From assembly GCF_037414475.1 (NCBI RefSeq), contig NZ_CP147913.1:9496501-9560500 (forward strand): DNA of 64,000 nt. The letters are read 5' to 3'. Below the pieces are notes generated by a model that had not been told where the DNA came from, searched no databases, and saw nothing but the letters and a program-made list of their open reading frames with translations. Positions within the stretch are counted from its first letter, which is position 1, and each line of letters opens with the position of its first letter. The DNA is from Myxococcus stipitatus (GTDB lineage Bacteria; Myxococcota; Myxococcia; Myxococcales; Myxococcaceae). Both the position numbers and the translations under genes were made by a program. This document shows positions 16,477 to 25,343 of the stretch, piece after piece.

Positions 16477-18444
16477 TCAGCGGCCGTCGAGCATCGCCGC
16501 CAGCTGTTCCTGGAGGCCCAGGTGGGCGGCGGCGGCCTCGAGCATCCGCCGCTCCTTGCGGTCGATGCGGCCGTCCACCAGCGCGACCTCGACGATGTTG
16601 CGCAGGAACACCTCGGCCTCGGGGCTGCCTCGCGTCATGAGCCGGTCGAAGAGCTGTGGCCCGGCGTTCAGGGCCATCTCGACCTGGGCCCATTCCACGT
16701 TCCACCGCTCCGCGCACAGCTTCAGCATCCGCCGCTCGGCGCTGGTGACGGTCCCATCCGCGGCGGCGACGGCGGCCATCATGTAGAGCAGCCGCTGGCG
16801 CTCCTGGATGTCCATCACCACATCCGAGCCCTGCTGGGCCGGGTGCACCTGGACTTCATTCGAGGGCGTGGGCCTGGCCATCGTGGCCCGAGCTGGTGCC
16901 GGCCGGAAGCTCGAGGACTCGCGGGCATTCCACGCCTCGAAGGGGAGCGCCGACGCGAGCACCCAGTCCCGCTCACCGTTCGCGAGCTGCGTGCCGCAGA
17001 ACTCGCACGAGGTGGCGGCGCTGTTGGTGAGCGGCGCATTGCACTGCGGGCAGCGGTCCGTGGACATGCCGTTGGCGGCGTTCGTCTGCGCCCCGTGCTT
17101 GCGCACCAGGGTGAAGACGAAGCGTTGGGGCACGGTGGGAAGCTCCGGTGGACGCTGGTCGATGGGACCCACGCCCATCCGCGCACTCCAACGAATCTCC
17201 ACGTGGGCCCGGTCCAGGCCACGCGGGTCCAGCTCCAGCGCGCGCACGTCCACGGAGCCCACGGCGCACTCCAGGAACACGCGGCGGCGGCCCTGGCGCT
17301 TCAGTCCCTCCAGCTCAGAGCCCAGCGCTCCCAGCGCCTCGGGCGTCGCCACCTTGGACAGGCCCGTCGTGTCGCCTCGGCTCTGCGCATCAATCCACTT
17401 CCAGAACAGCAGCGAAGCACGGTCCTCGAGCACCTCCACGTTGAGCGCCGGATCCGCCTGGCGCGCCTGCATCAGCCCATCCACGGGCCGGTGGTAGCGC
17501 GTGTGCTCGACGCCCTGGGTGATTTCGGAGAGCGTCCAGTCGTAGTTGCCGGAGTTGACCACCGCGTTGCAGAACTCGCACTGGTTGGTCGCTCCACCCT
17601 GGAAGGGGGCGCCGCAGTTGGGGCACTTGCCCTGGAACAGGTCCGCGCCGATGCGCGTCTGCGCGCCGGGCTTTCGCACGAAGGTCCACACCTCCGTGAA
17701 GGACTCCATCGGTGCCTTGCGCGCGGCGTCGGTGGCCTGCGCGTCGGTGAACTTCGCGGGCACGTCCGTGTCTCGCATGCGCGCGTGGACTCGGACCTGG
17801 ATGCTGTCGAACCACTCGCTCTGCTCCAGGCCGATGAGCTGCAGGTCGAGCACCTCCACGTCGGTGATGGCGTCGCGCACCCCTTGCGCATCCATCAGCC
17901 GGAGCTGCACGCCGAAGCGCTGCCACGTCGCGTCCGACAGGAAGGGGCGCACCGGCGTCATGTCGCGCTGGAACCAGGCGCGCTGTGTGTCGAGGAACAG
18001 CCGGCGCACCTTGCCGAGCACGGCCTCCAGCTCGAAGGCCGGGTCCTTCAACTTGAGGGCGTTGACCCAGCCGGACACGTCGCTCGAGGTGACCTGGGTG
18101 CGGCGCTCCGCTTCGTACTGGTCCAGGGCCTTGCGCGTGGTGGCGTCGGGGTGGAGGTTGCGCCGGTACAGCCAGTAGACGACACCGCCGAGCACCAGCA
18201 GCGGAATCATCACCTTCGGGTACCGGAACACCATGCGGACCAGCTCGAAGAGGATCCACAGGGGAAGGCCATCACCACCGCCACTGTCGCGGCTGTCGGA
18301 GGAGCCCCGGGTGTAGTGCTCGCCGCCACCGGTGCGCGCCAGCGAGTCGAAGGGGATGAGGACGACGGCAGCCAGGGCCAGGGTCATTGGCAGCCAGGAA
18401 GCCCAAGGGGCGAGCTGTCGGAGCACGGTGCGTGGCGAAGGCAT
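16477..18444 (-). CDS. membrane-anchored protein with two Tim44-like modules, two zinc ribbons and a TerB-like C-terminus
   Basis: This 655-residue protein has two hydrophobic segments near the N-terminus (about 15-35 and 75-95), separated by a Gly/Ser-rich stretch. A duplicated unit follows. Each half has a Tim44-like domain and ends in a zinc ribbon of the form CPxC…CEFC (CPNCGAPF…CEFC, then CPQCNAPL…CEFC). The last 130 residues look TerB-like (acidic helical metal-binding fold: AAVAAADGTVTSAERRML, then VDGRIDRKERRML). The domains suggest an envelope-associated scaffold; no reaction is known. It stands alone between convergent and divergent neighbours. Confidence 0.75.
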   Translation of the reverse strand: MPSPRTVLRQLAPWASWLPMTLALAAVVLIPFDSLARTGGGEHYTRGSSDSRDSGGGDGLPLWILFELVRMVFRYPKVMIPLLVLGGVVYWLYRRNLHPDATTRKALDQYEAERRTQVTSSDVSGWVNALKLKDPAFELEAVLGKVRRLFLDTQRAWFQRDMTPVRPFLSDATWQRFGVQLRLMDAQGVRDAITDVEVLDLQLIGLEQSEWFDSIQVRVHARMRDTDVPAKFTDAQATDAARKAPMESFTEVWTFVRKPGAQTRIGADLFQGKCPNCGAPFQGGATNQCEFCNAVVNSGNYDWTLSEITQGVEHTRYHRPVDGLMQARQADPALNVEVLEDRASLLFWKWIDAQSRGDTTGLSKVATPEALGALGSELEGLKRQGRRRVFLECAVGSVDVRALELDPRGLDRAHVEIRWSARMGVGPIDQRPPELPTVPQRFVFTLVRKHGAQTNAANGMSTDRCPQCNAPLTNSAATSCEFCGTQLANGERDWVLASALPFEAWNARESSSFRPAPARATMARPTPSNEVQVHPAQQGSDVVMDIQERQRLLYMMAAVAAADGTVTSAERRMLKLCAERWNVEWAQVEMALNAGPQLFDRLMTRGSPEAEVFLRNIVEVALVDGRIDRKERRMLEAAAAHLGLQEQLAAMLDGR

Positions 18445-18546
18445 GAGGGGATGCTAACCGTTTCCGCCTTGCCAGACCCGCCTTCCCACCGCACTCTGCC
18501 TCGTCCCAGGGCGACCCGCCGAGCGGGCCCTGGAAGGGGAGCGGAT

Positions 18547-19323
18547 ATGCCGGAATTCAAGGTCGACGCACGCGGAGCCATCGAGATCTGGACCATTGAC
18601 GGCGAGGGCCGCCGCAATGCCATCAGCCGCGCGATGCTCCAGGAGCTGGGAGCACTCGTCGAGCGCGTGTCCTCGGGGCACCAGGTGCGCGCGGTGGTCA
18701 TCACCGGTGCGGGCGACAAGGCCTTCTGCGCGGGCGCGGACCTCAAGGAGCGCGCCGGCATGTCCGAGAACGACGTCCGCGCGTTCCTGGAGGGGCTGCG
18801 CCGGACCCTCCGTGCCATCGAGAAGAGCGACTGCGTCTTCATCGCCGCCGTCAACGGCGCGGCCTTCGGTGGCGGCACGGAGCTGGCGCTCGCGTGTGAC
18901 TTGCGCGTGGCGGCCCCGGCGGCGGAGCTGGGCCTGACGGAAGTGAAGCTGGGCATCATCCCCGGAGGTGGCGGCACGCAGCGCCTGACGAGGTTGGTGG
19001 GACCGGGCCGCGCCAAGGACCTCATCCTCACGGCGCGCCGGCTCAACGCGGCCGAGGCCTTCGCCATGGGATTGGTCAACCGGCTCGCGCCCGAGGGACA
19101 CCTCCTGGAGGTGGCACACACCCTGGCCGAGTCCGTGGTGGAGAACGCGCCCATCGCGGTCGCCACCGCCAAGCACGCCATCGACGAAGGCACGGGCCTG
19201 GAGCTGGATGACGCCCTCGCGCTGGAGCTGCGCAAGTACGAGGAGGTCCTCAAGACGGAGGACCGGCTCGAGGGGCTGCGCGCGTTCGCGGAGAAGCGCC
19301 CGCCCGTCTACAAGGGACGCTGA
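18547..19323 (+). CDS. liuC: enoyl-CoA hydratase/isomerase family, probable methylglutaconyl-CoA hydratase (LiuC)
   Basis: This 258-residue crotonase-fold enzyme has the oxyanion-hole segments GAGDKAFCAGADLKE and NGAAFGGGTELALACDL. Both catalytic glutamates are in place (GGGTELALACD and LTEVKLGIIPGGGGTQ), so hydratase activity is expected. Length and motifs fit the AUH/LiuC group that hydrates 3-methylglutaconyl-CoA to HMG-CoA. HMG-CoA lyase (13711), a biotin-dependent carboxylase subunit (20003) and an acyl-CoA dehydrogenase (21602) are near, supporting leucine catabolism. A generic short-chain enoyl-CoA hydratase remains possible. Confidence 0.82.
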   Translation: MPEFKVDARGAIEIWTIDGEGRRNAISRAMLQELGALVERVSSGHQVRAVVITGAGDKAFCAGADLKERAGMSENDVRAFLEGLRRTLRAIEKSDCVFIAAVNGAAFGGGTELALACDLRVAAPAAELGLTEVKLGIIPGGGGTQRLTRLVGPGRAKDLILTARRLNAAEAFAMGLVNRLAPEGHLLEVAHTLAESVVENAPIAVATAKHAIDEGTGLELDDALALELRKYEEVLKTEDRLEGLRAFAEKRPPVYKGR

Positions 19324-19332
19324 AGACACGAA

Positions 19333-19364
19333 GGGCGGCGGCCGACACAAGCCGGCCCCCGCCC
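19333..19364. terminator. G/C-rich hairpin after the enoyl-CoA hydratase gene
   Basis: GGGCGGCGGCCG (19333-19344) pairs with CGGCCCCCGCCC (19353-19364) with one mismatch. There is no T-run. It lies between convergent genes. Confidence 0.4.
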
Positions 19365-19436
19365 TGATTCCGTGCCCCGTCTGGAGTGACCCCTCGCCGC
19401 GATTCTTCGAGTGGGCCACGCGAGGCATCGGTCGAA

Positions 19437-19796
19437 TCAGGCGCTGGCGCTCTTCTCCGGCGCCAGGCCGATGTTCTGCTTGTTCATGTAGCCCATGGCC
19501 TTGTCCTTGACGGTGGTGCGGAAGTCATCGCCCGTCTTCGGCGCGAGCAGCAGCGCGGCGACGCCGCCCGCCACCGCGCCCAGGAGGAACAGCCCAAGGC
19601 CGCCCACGCCCGAGCGTCCAGGCCTGTAGGTCCTCAGGCCCACGTGCCGCAGTGCATCATCCGGATCGAAGTCCTCCCAGCGTTCCCGGGCCACGCGCGG
19701 AAGCTCGTTGAGGAGTTTGTGGGCCATCCACTTGCGGTACAGCTCGCTCTTGGCCAATCCCTTCGCCGTCCACATCGCCTTTTTTCTCGCGAACAT
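19437..19796 (-). CDS. YtxH-domain small membrane protein
   Basis: This is a 119-residue protein. The N-terminal 60 residues are basic and helical. A glycine-rich membrane segment, GVGGLGLFLLGAVAGGVAAL, then runs into LLAPKTGDDFR, the hallmark of YtxH/gas-vesicle-like stress proteins, and a short charged tail ends the protein. GGAGGG precedes the ATG. It lies between the leucine-catabolism genes on the opposite strand; no functional link is visible. Confidence 0.75.
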   Translation of the reverse strand: MFARKKAMWTAKGLAKSELYRKWMAHKLLNELPRVARERWEDFDPDDALRHVGLRTYRPGRSGVGGLGLFLLGAVAGGVAALLLAPKTGDDFRTTVKDKAMGYMNKQNIGLAPEKSASA

Positions 19797-20002
19797 GCAT
19801 CCCTCCAGAGCCGGTGCTGCCCAGGGACGCGCCGCGTCGCGGAGCGTCTCCTTCGAGGTTTGAAGGTAGGCAGGTGAGCCCGTGCTGGCACCCCCCGGAC
19901 CCTGGGGTTCGCTCAGCGCGTCATGAGCCGGACGACATGGTGCGTCGGGCCCTTGGGGAGAGGGCAGCCAGCCGGGAACCTTTCTGCTATGTCGCCCGGG
20001 CC

Positions 20003-21532
20003 ATGTCCCAAGACTCGAAGCTGCTGGAGAAGATCGCCCAGGTGGAGAAGGGGGGCGCGTCGAAGTACCACGCGAAGAACCAGGAGGCCGGCAAGCTGTT
20101 CGCCCGCGAGCGCATCCGCTTGCTCGTCGACGAGGGCTCCTTCGTGGAGGACGCGAAGCTCGCCAACAACCTGGACCCGGAGCTGCCCTCGGACGGCGTC
20201 GTCATCGGCCTGGGCAAGGTGTCGGGCCGCACCGTGGCCATCATGGCCAACGACTCCACGGTGAAGGCCGGGAGCTGGGGCGCCCGCACGGTGGAGAAGA
20301 TCCTCCGCATCCAGGAGACCGCCCGCTCGCTGCGCTGCCCGTTGCTCTACCTGGTGGACTCCGCGGGTGCCCGCATCACGGACCAGGTGGAGATGTTCCC
20401 AGGCCGCCGCGGTGCCGGACGCATCTTCTACAACGAGGTGCACATGTCCGGGGACGTGCCCCAGGTGTGCTTGCTCTTCGGGCCCTCGGCGGCGGGTGGC
20501 GCGTACATCCCGGCCTTCTGCGACCTGGTCATCATGGTGGACGGCAACGCCTCCATGTACCTGGGCAGCCCGCGCATGGCGGAGATGGTCATCGGCGAGA
20601 AGGTGACGCTGGAGGAGATGGGCGGCGCGAAGATGCACTGCTCCATCTCCGGCTGTGGCGACGTGCTGGTGAAGACGGAGCAGGAAGCCATCGCCGCGGC
20701 GAAGAAGTACCTGGGCTTCTTTCCGGAGAACTGCAGCCAACTGCCTCCCCGCGACGAGCCGAAGGCGCCCAAGGCCAGCGGGAAGAAGGTGGAGGAGATC
20801 GTCCCGGTCGACCAGAACAAGCCCTTCGACATGCACGCGCTCATCACCGAGCTCATCGACGAGGGGAGCTGGTTCGAGGTGAAGAAGCTCTTCGCGCAGG
20901 AGCTCATCACGGGCCTGGCGCGCATCGACGGGCGCCCGGTGGGCATCGTCGCCAACCAGCCCAAGTACAAAGGCGGCGTGCTCTTCGTCGACAGCGCCGA
21001 CAAGGCCGCGCGCTTCATCTGGCTGTGCGACGCCTTCAACATCCCGCTGCTCTATCTGGCGGACGTGCCGGGCTTCATGATCGGCACCAAGGTGGAGCGT
21101 GCGGGCATCATCCGCTCGGGCGCGAAGATGATCTCCGCCGTGTCCGAGGCCAGCGTGCCCCGCATCTGCGTCGTCGTGCGCAAGGCCTATGGTGCCGGCC
21201 TCTACGCCATGAGCGGCCCGGGCTTCGCTCCGGAGGCCACCCTGGCGCTCCCCGGCGCGATGATCGCCGTCATGGGCCCGGAGGCGGCCGTCAACGCCGT
21301 CTACTACAACAAGATTCAAGAGCTGCCCGAGGCCGAGCGCCCCGCCTTCGTCCAGAAGCTCCGCGACGAGTACAAGGCGGACGTCGACATCTACAAGCTG
21401 GCCAGCGAGCTGGTCATCGACGACATCGTCCCGGGAGACCGGCTGCGGAACGAGCTGACCCAGCGCTATGGCCTGTACGCCCAGCGCCAGACACCCCGCG
21501 CCGAGAAGAAACACGGCGTCTATCCCGTTTGA
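20003..21532 (+). CDS. biotin-dependent acyl-CoA carboxylase, carboxyltransferase (beta) subunit
   Basis: This 509-residue carboxyltransferase has two crotonase-like halves. The N-terminal half has LVDSAGARI and FGPSAAGGAYIPAFCDL; the C-terminal half has LADVPGFMIGT, the KAYGAGLYAMSG oxyanion region and a GPEAAVNAVYYNK end. The subunit moves carboxylate from carboxybiotin to an acyl-CoA. The family covers propionyl-CoA and methylcrotonyl-CoA carboxylases. Neighbouring HMG-CoA lyase, enoyl-CoA hydratase and acyl-CoA dehydrogenase favour methylcrotonyl-CoA (LiuB-like). The biotin carboxylase/BCCP subunit is not in the window. ATG 20003 gives the usual N-terminus. Confidence 0.87.
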   Translation: MSQDSKLLEKIAQVEKGGASKYHAKNQEAGKLFARERIRLLVDEGSFVEDAKLANNLDPELPSDGVVIGLGKVSGRTVAIMANDSTVKAGSWGARTVEKILRIQETARSLRCPLLYLVDSAGARITDQVEMFPGRRGAGRIFYNEVHMSGDVPQVCLLFGPSAAGGAYIPAFCDLVIMVDGNASMYLGSPRMAEMVIGEKVTLEEMGGAKMHCSISGCGDVLVKTEQEAIAAAKKYLGFFPENCSQLPPRDEPKAPKASGKKVEEIVPVDQNKPFDMHALITELIDEGSWFEVKKLFAQELITGLARIDGRPVGIVANQPKYKGGVLFVDSADKAARFIWLCDAFNIPLLYLADVPGFMIGTKVERAGIIRSGAKMISAVSEASVPRICVVVRKAYGAGLYAMSGPGFAPEATLALPGAMIAVMGPEAAVNAVYYNKIQELPEAERPAFVQKLRDEYKADVDIYKLASELVIDDIVPGDRLRNELTQRYGLYAQRQTPRAEKKHGVYPV

Positions 21533-21550
21533 GTAGAGAATCTTGACCCA

Positions 21551-21575
21551 TCCGGAAGGCGCTCTGCCTTCCGGA
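21551..21575 (+). terminator. perfect 10-bp hairpin after the carboxylase gene
   Basis: TCCGGAAGGC (21551-21560) pairs with GCCTTCCGGA (21566-21575), with loop GCTCT. Only a weak T-tract follows. The acyl-CoA dehydrogenase gene starts 27 bp later, so this may attenuate or protect an mRNA end rather than fully terminate. Confidence 0.55.
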
Positions 21576-21601
21576 GCCCTTTGCTATAGATCCACCTGAC
21601 C

Positions 21602-22747
21602 ATGGACTTTGAACTTCCCGAGAGTCATCGCGCCCTCCAGTCCTCCCTCCGAGACTTCTGCGAACGCCAGGTGAAGCCGTACGCCGGCCAGTGGGACAAG
21701 GAGGAGAAGTTCCCCATGGAAGTGGTGCGCGAGCTGGGGCAGCTCGGCGTCATGGGCATCCTCGTCGGGGAGAAGTACGGCGGGGCGGCCATGGACTCGC
21801 TCGCCGTGGCGGTGGCCGTGGAGGAGATCGCCCGCTACGACGGTTCGCTGGCCCTGACGGTGGCCAGCCACAACGGCCTGGGCACCAGCCACCTGCGCGT
21901 CTTCGGCAACGCCGCGCAGCACGAGAAGTTCCTGCCCAAGCTGGCCACGGGTGAGTACCTGGGCGCGTGGGGCCTGACGGAGCCGGGCTCTGGCTCGGAC
22001 GCGTCGGGGATGAAGACGACCGCGGTGCGCCAGGGCAATGACTGGGTGCTCAACGGCACCAAGATGTTCATCACCCAGGGCACCGTGGGCGATGTCTTCG
22101 TGGTGCTCGCGATGACGGCCCCGGAGAAGCGGCAGAAGGGCATCACCGCGTTCCTGCTGGAGAAGGGCATGCCGGGGTTCAGCCAGCGTGCCATTCACGG
22201 CAAGCTGGGCATGCGCTCGTCGGACACGGCGGAGCTCATCCTGGAGAACGTGGTCGTCCCCGACTCGAGCCGCGTGGGCGAGGTGAACCATGGGTTCATC
22301 GACACGATGAAGATCCTCGACCGCGGCCGCATCACCATCGGCGCGCTGGCCGTGGGCCTGGCCCGGGGCGCGTTGGAGGAGTCGGTGCGGTACTCGAAGG
22401 AGCGCACCGCGTTCGGCCAGCCCATCTCGGAGTTCCAGGCGCTGCGCTGGATGATGGCGGACATGAAGACGGAGACGGACGCAGCGCGGCTGCTCGTCCA
22501 CCGCGCGGCGCGGCTGGCCGACGCGGGACAGCCGTACTCGCGTGAGGCCGCGATGGCGAAGCTGTTCGCCTCCGAGGTCGCCATGCGCGCCAGCTCCAAG
22601 GCGGTGCAGATCCACGGCGGCTACGGCTACACCCGCGAATTCCCGGTCGAGCGCTACCTGCGCGACGCCAAACTGTGTGAAATTGGCGAGGGAACGAGCG
22701 AGATCCAACGCACCATCATCGCGAGAGAGACCTTCAAAGGGGCTTGA
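21602..22747 (+). CDS. acyl-CoA dehydrogenase (short/branched-chain type)
   Basis: This 381-residue flavoenzyme has the two ACAD signatures GAWGLTEPGSGSDASGM and QIHGGYGYTREFPVERYLRD. The catalytic glutamate lies in the C-terminal block (LCEIGEGTSEIQR). It transfers electrons from an acyl-CoA to ETF. Chain specificity cannot be read directly, but the setting of HMG-CoA lyase, hydratase and carboxylase suggests isovaleryl-CoA or a related branched acyl-CoA (LiuA-like). The stop codon overlaps the ATG of the next gene. Confidence 0.88.
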   Translation: MDFELPESHRALQSSLRDFCERQVKPYAGQWDKEEKFPMEVVRELGQLGVMGILVGEKYGGAAMDSLAVAVAVEEIARYDGSLALTVASHNGLGTSHLRVFGNAAQHEKFLPKLATGEYLGAWGLTEPGSGSDASGMKTTAVRQGNDWVLNGTKMFITQGTVGDVFVVLAMTAPEKRQKGITAFLLEKGMPGFSQRAIHGKLGMRSSDTAELILENVVVPDSSRVGEVNHGFIDTMKILDRGRITIGALAVGLARGALEESVRYSKERTAFGQPISEFQALRWMMADMKTETDAARLLVHRAARLADAGQPYSREAAMAKLFASEVAMRASSKAVQIHGGYGYTREFPVERYLRDAKLCEIGEGTSEIQRTIIARETFKGA

Positions 22748-23610
22748 TGGACACGGCACGGCTGGAAGCACTCGGGCTTCAGGTACGTGAGGATTCGGCC
22801 GGCATCGAGGCGGTGCTGGACCTGGAGTCGTCGCCTCTCGTCAATCCCGTGACCAAGGCCTTCATCGCCGAGGTGACCTTCCAGGTGATGGGGGACCGGC
22901 TCATCCCCATCTCCCCGGCGGCGGTGGTGGGGCTCGCGCCCATCCTCGTGGGCGCGCTCAGCGACGTCGCGGACATCGAAGCGCTGCTGTCGGACGCCTT
23001 CAATGAGCACATCTTCCACGTCCAGCGCCGCTCCGCGGAGCTCCAGGTGCTGGGGCTGACGCCTCGGGTGGATTCGGAGACGCTGGAGCTGTCCACCGAG
23101 GTCATGGAAGGGGACCTGTCCGTGCTGCTCGCCGCGGACCGGCTGGGCAACTTCCGCATCGCGCGTGCGCAGCGCGAGCAAGCGGACGTGGCCGGCGGTG
23201 CGGGGCACACGTTGGAGCTGTCGGAGTTCCGGGAGCGGGCCGCCCTCACGGGCTATCTGGCGGCGCTCCTGGGGGAGCCAGCCAGCCGTCCTCAGCCGCC
23301 GCCTCCGGGCGCGGGGCTGGTGCGTTTCTCCGACATCGTGGAGAAATTCGGGGCGGAGTCGTTGGTTCCACCCCGCAGCAGCCTGGAGCTGCTGGCGCAG
23401 TTGCAGGTCGAGGGCCGGCCGTACCGTTTCGCCGCCGCGAGGGTCGCGGGGCGCACCTTCCGGGGACTGTTGGCGGGTGCCCAGGGCAAGGTGTGGGCGG
23501 GCCGGTTCGAGTTGGATGAGTTTCCGGGCATTGTCCGGATGGTGGCGGCGCTGCTGAAGGTCCGTCCCGAAGCCGTGAGGCTCGTGGGCCCGGACGCGCC
23601 TCAGGAGTGA
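22747..23610 (+). CDS. conserved hypothetical protein, translationally coupled to the acyl-CoA dehydrogenase
   Basis: This 287-residue soluble protein was not matched to a family by reading. It is rich in alternating hydrophobic and acidic residues. The central part (about 85-140) reads LDVDSETLELSTEVMEGDLS-like beta structure, and the C-terminal 90 residues begin GLVRFSDIVEKFGAESLVPPR. It lacks a signal peptide or membrane segment. The ATG overlaps the stop of the acyl-CoA dehydrogenase (TGATG), and rnc starts 9 bp after it, so it is part of a transcript. No function proposed. Confidence 0.65.
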   Translation: MDTARLEALGLQVREDSAGIEAVLDLESSPLVNPVTKAFIAEVTFQVMGDRLIPISPAAVVGLAPILVGALSDVADIEALLSDAFNEHIFHVQRRSAELQVLGLTPRVDSETLELSTEVMEGDLSVLLAADRLGNFRIARAQREQADVAGGAGHTLELSEFRERAALTGYLAALLGEPASRPQPPPPGAGLVRFSDIVEKFGAESLVPPRSSLELLAQLQVEGRPYRFAAARVAGRTFRGLLAGAQGKVWAGRFELDEFPGIVRMVAALLKVRPEAVRLVGPDAPQE

Positions 23611-23619
23611 GAGACGTCC

Positions 23620-24408
23620 GTGGAGAAGCTGAGTGTGGCGGAGCGGGTGGAGACCCTGGAGAAGCGTCTGGGGCTGGTGTTCTCGCGCAGGGAGGTCGCG
23701 CTAGAGGCCCTCACCCACAAGACGTATGTCAATGAGTCGCGGGACAAGGACCTCAAGGACAACCAGAGGTTGGAGTTCCTGGGCGACTCGGTGGTGAACC
23801 TCGCGGTGAGCCACCGGCTGATGGACCGCTTCCCGGGTGTCTCGGAGGGCGACCTCACCAAGATGCGCGCCCGGGTGGTCAATGAGGACGGGCTGGCCCG
23901 GGTGGCTCGGAGCATCCCCTTGGGGGACCTGCTGCTGCTGGGCCGGGGCGAGCTGCAGTCGGGCGGACGCGAGAAGAACTCCGTACTGGCGGACGCCTTG
24001 GAGGCCGTCTTCGCCGCCGTCTACCTGTGTGCGGGCCTGGAGACGGCGGCGGCGCTCGTGGACCGCTACTTCGCGGAGCTCCTGGACGAGGTCTCCAGTG
24101 GCCAAGGCCGCCTGGACTACAAGACGCTCCTCCAGGAGATGGCCCACGAGAAGCTGAAGCTGTCGCCTCGCTATCGGGTGGTGTCCGAGGCGGGGCCGGA
24201 GCACTCCAAGGTCTTCGAAGTGGAGCTCACCCTGGGGGATGCCCCCCTGGCGCGAGCCTCCGGGCGCAGCAAGAAGGAGGCGGAGCAGAGCGCCGCGCAG
24301 GCGACGCTGGAGCGCCTCAAGCGAGAGGCCGCCGCGACGCCCGAGGCGGGGGCGGAGCCCCCCACGGCTCCCACCCCGGAAGTGCCTCCGGGCGACACCT
24401 TGGCGTGA
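23620..24408 (+). CDS. rnc: ribonuclease III
   Basis: This 262-residue enzyme cleaves double-stranded RNA in rRNA and mRNA processing. The N-terminal RNase III domain has the signature NQRLEFLGDSVVNL and the second acidic site LADALEAVFAAVYL. The dsRNA-binding domain (about 165-235) has DYKTLLQEMAHE and GRSKKEAEQSAAQATL. About 25 residues of Ala/Pro/Glu-rich tail exceed the normal length. The GTG start at 23620 has AGGAG upstream. An era gene lies a little further downstream, an order common in bacteria. Confidence 0.93.
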   Translation: MEKLSVAERVETLEKRLGLVFSRREVALEALTHKTYVNESRDKDLKDNQRLEFLGDSVVNLAVSHRLMDRFPGVSEGDLTKMRARVVNEDGLARVARSIPLGDLLLLGRGELQSGGREKNSVLADALEAVFAAVYLCAGLETAAALVDRYFAELLDEVSSGQGRLDYKTLLQEMAHEKLKLSPRYRVVSEAGPEHSKVFEVELTLGDAPLARASGRSKKEAEQSAAQATLERLKREAAATPEAGAEPPTAPTPEVPPGDTLA

Positions 24409-24452
24409 AACCCCTTGGAGGGGAGAGGGGTGGGGAATAAGGTGCCGCGCCC

Positions 24453-25199
24453 ATGCGCTCCTCTTCCTCCCTCCGGCTGACGTTCGCGTTGGTGGCCTGC
24501 CTCGTGGCGGGATCCGCCGTCGCGCAGCAGACAGCGGTGGCTCGTGGAAAGTGGAGCAAGCGGGTGGAGTCCGGCAAGGACGTCTACGCCACCCTCAAGA
24601 CGAGCCAGGGGGACATCACCGTCCGGCTCTTCTCCAAGGACGCACCCAAGACGGTGACGAACTTCGTGGCGTTGGCGTCGGGTGAGAAGGAGTGGCGGGA
24701 TCCGAAGTCCGGAGCGATGTCTCGCAAGGCGCTCTATGACGGGACCGTGTTCCACCGCGTCATCCCGGGCTTCATGATTCAGGGTGGAGACCCGACGGGC
24801 ACGGGCAGTGGAGACCCGGGGTACCGCTTCGAGGACGAGTTCCAGAGCGGGAGGACCTTCGACAAGCCGGGCCTGTTGGCCATGGCGAACCGGGGGCCGG
24901 GGACCAACGGCAGCCAGTTCTTCATCACCACGAGCACGCCGGACCACCTGACGAACCGGCACACCATCTTCGGCGAGGTGGTGAAGGGGTATGAGGTGGT
25001 GGAGAAGATTGGCACGCTGCCGCGCGACAACCGGGACCGGCCGCAGACGCCGGTGGTGCTCACCCGGGTGGTGTTGAGCGAGAAGCCGCCCGTGGGGATG
25101 GTTGTTCCCCAGGGGCCGGCGGCGGACGCGCCCGTGAAGCCGGTGATGGCGCCGAAGCGGAAGGACGAAGCAGAAGGGCAAAGACGGATGACAAGGTGA
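24453..25199 (+). CDS. secreted cyclophilin-type peptidyl-prolyl isomerase
   Basis: This is a 248-residue protein with a signal peptide ending near VAGSAVAQQ. The cyclophilin domain shows KTVTNFVALASG, YDGTVFHRVIPGFMIQGGDPTGTGSG and NGSQFFITT, and the catalytic arginine in FHRV is present. It should isomerise X-Pro bonds in the periplasm. The lysine- and arginine-rich tail after the domain has no known role. It lies between rnc and era on the same strand. Confidence 0.9.
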   Translation: MRSSSSLRLTFALVACLVAGSAVAQQTAVARGKWSKRVESGKDVYATLKTSQGDITVRLFSKDAPKTVTNFVALASGEKEWRDPKSGAMSRKALYDGTVFHRVIPGFMIQGGDPTGTGSGDPGYRFEDEFQSGRTFDKPGLLAMANRGPGTNGSQFFITTSTPDHLTNRHTIFGEVVKGYEVVEKIGTLPRDNRDRPQTPVVLTRVVLSEKPPVGMVVPQGPAADAPVKPVMAPKRKDEAEGQRRMTR

Positions 25200-25343
25200 C
25201 CCGCTCGACGATTCAGCCGTAGGTTGCCCGCCTACCGCCGCCTCCGGCACATCCCGGGGCGGTGGTCTGTTATAGGGCGCTGTTGGAAGTTCCCCTCGAG
25301 GGGCTCCCGGATTCCGCGGGACTCCCAGACCACCTCCGAAGCA

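Noticed and set aside
16522..18546. Long plus-strand extension upstream of the enoyl-CoA hydratase
   Set aside because: It is antisense to the Tim44/zinc-ribbon protein. The crotonase fold begins normally at ATG 18547.
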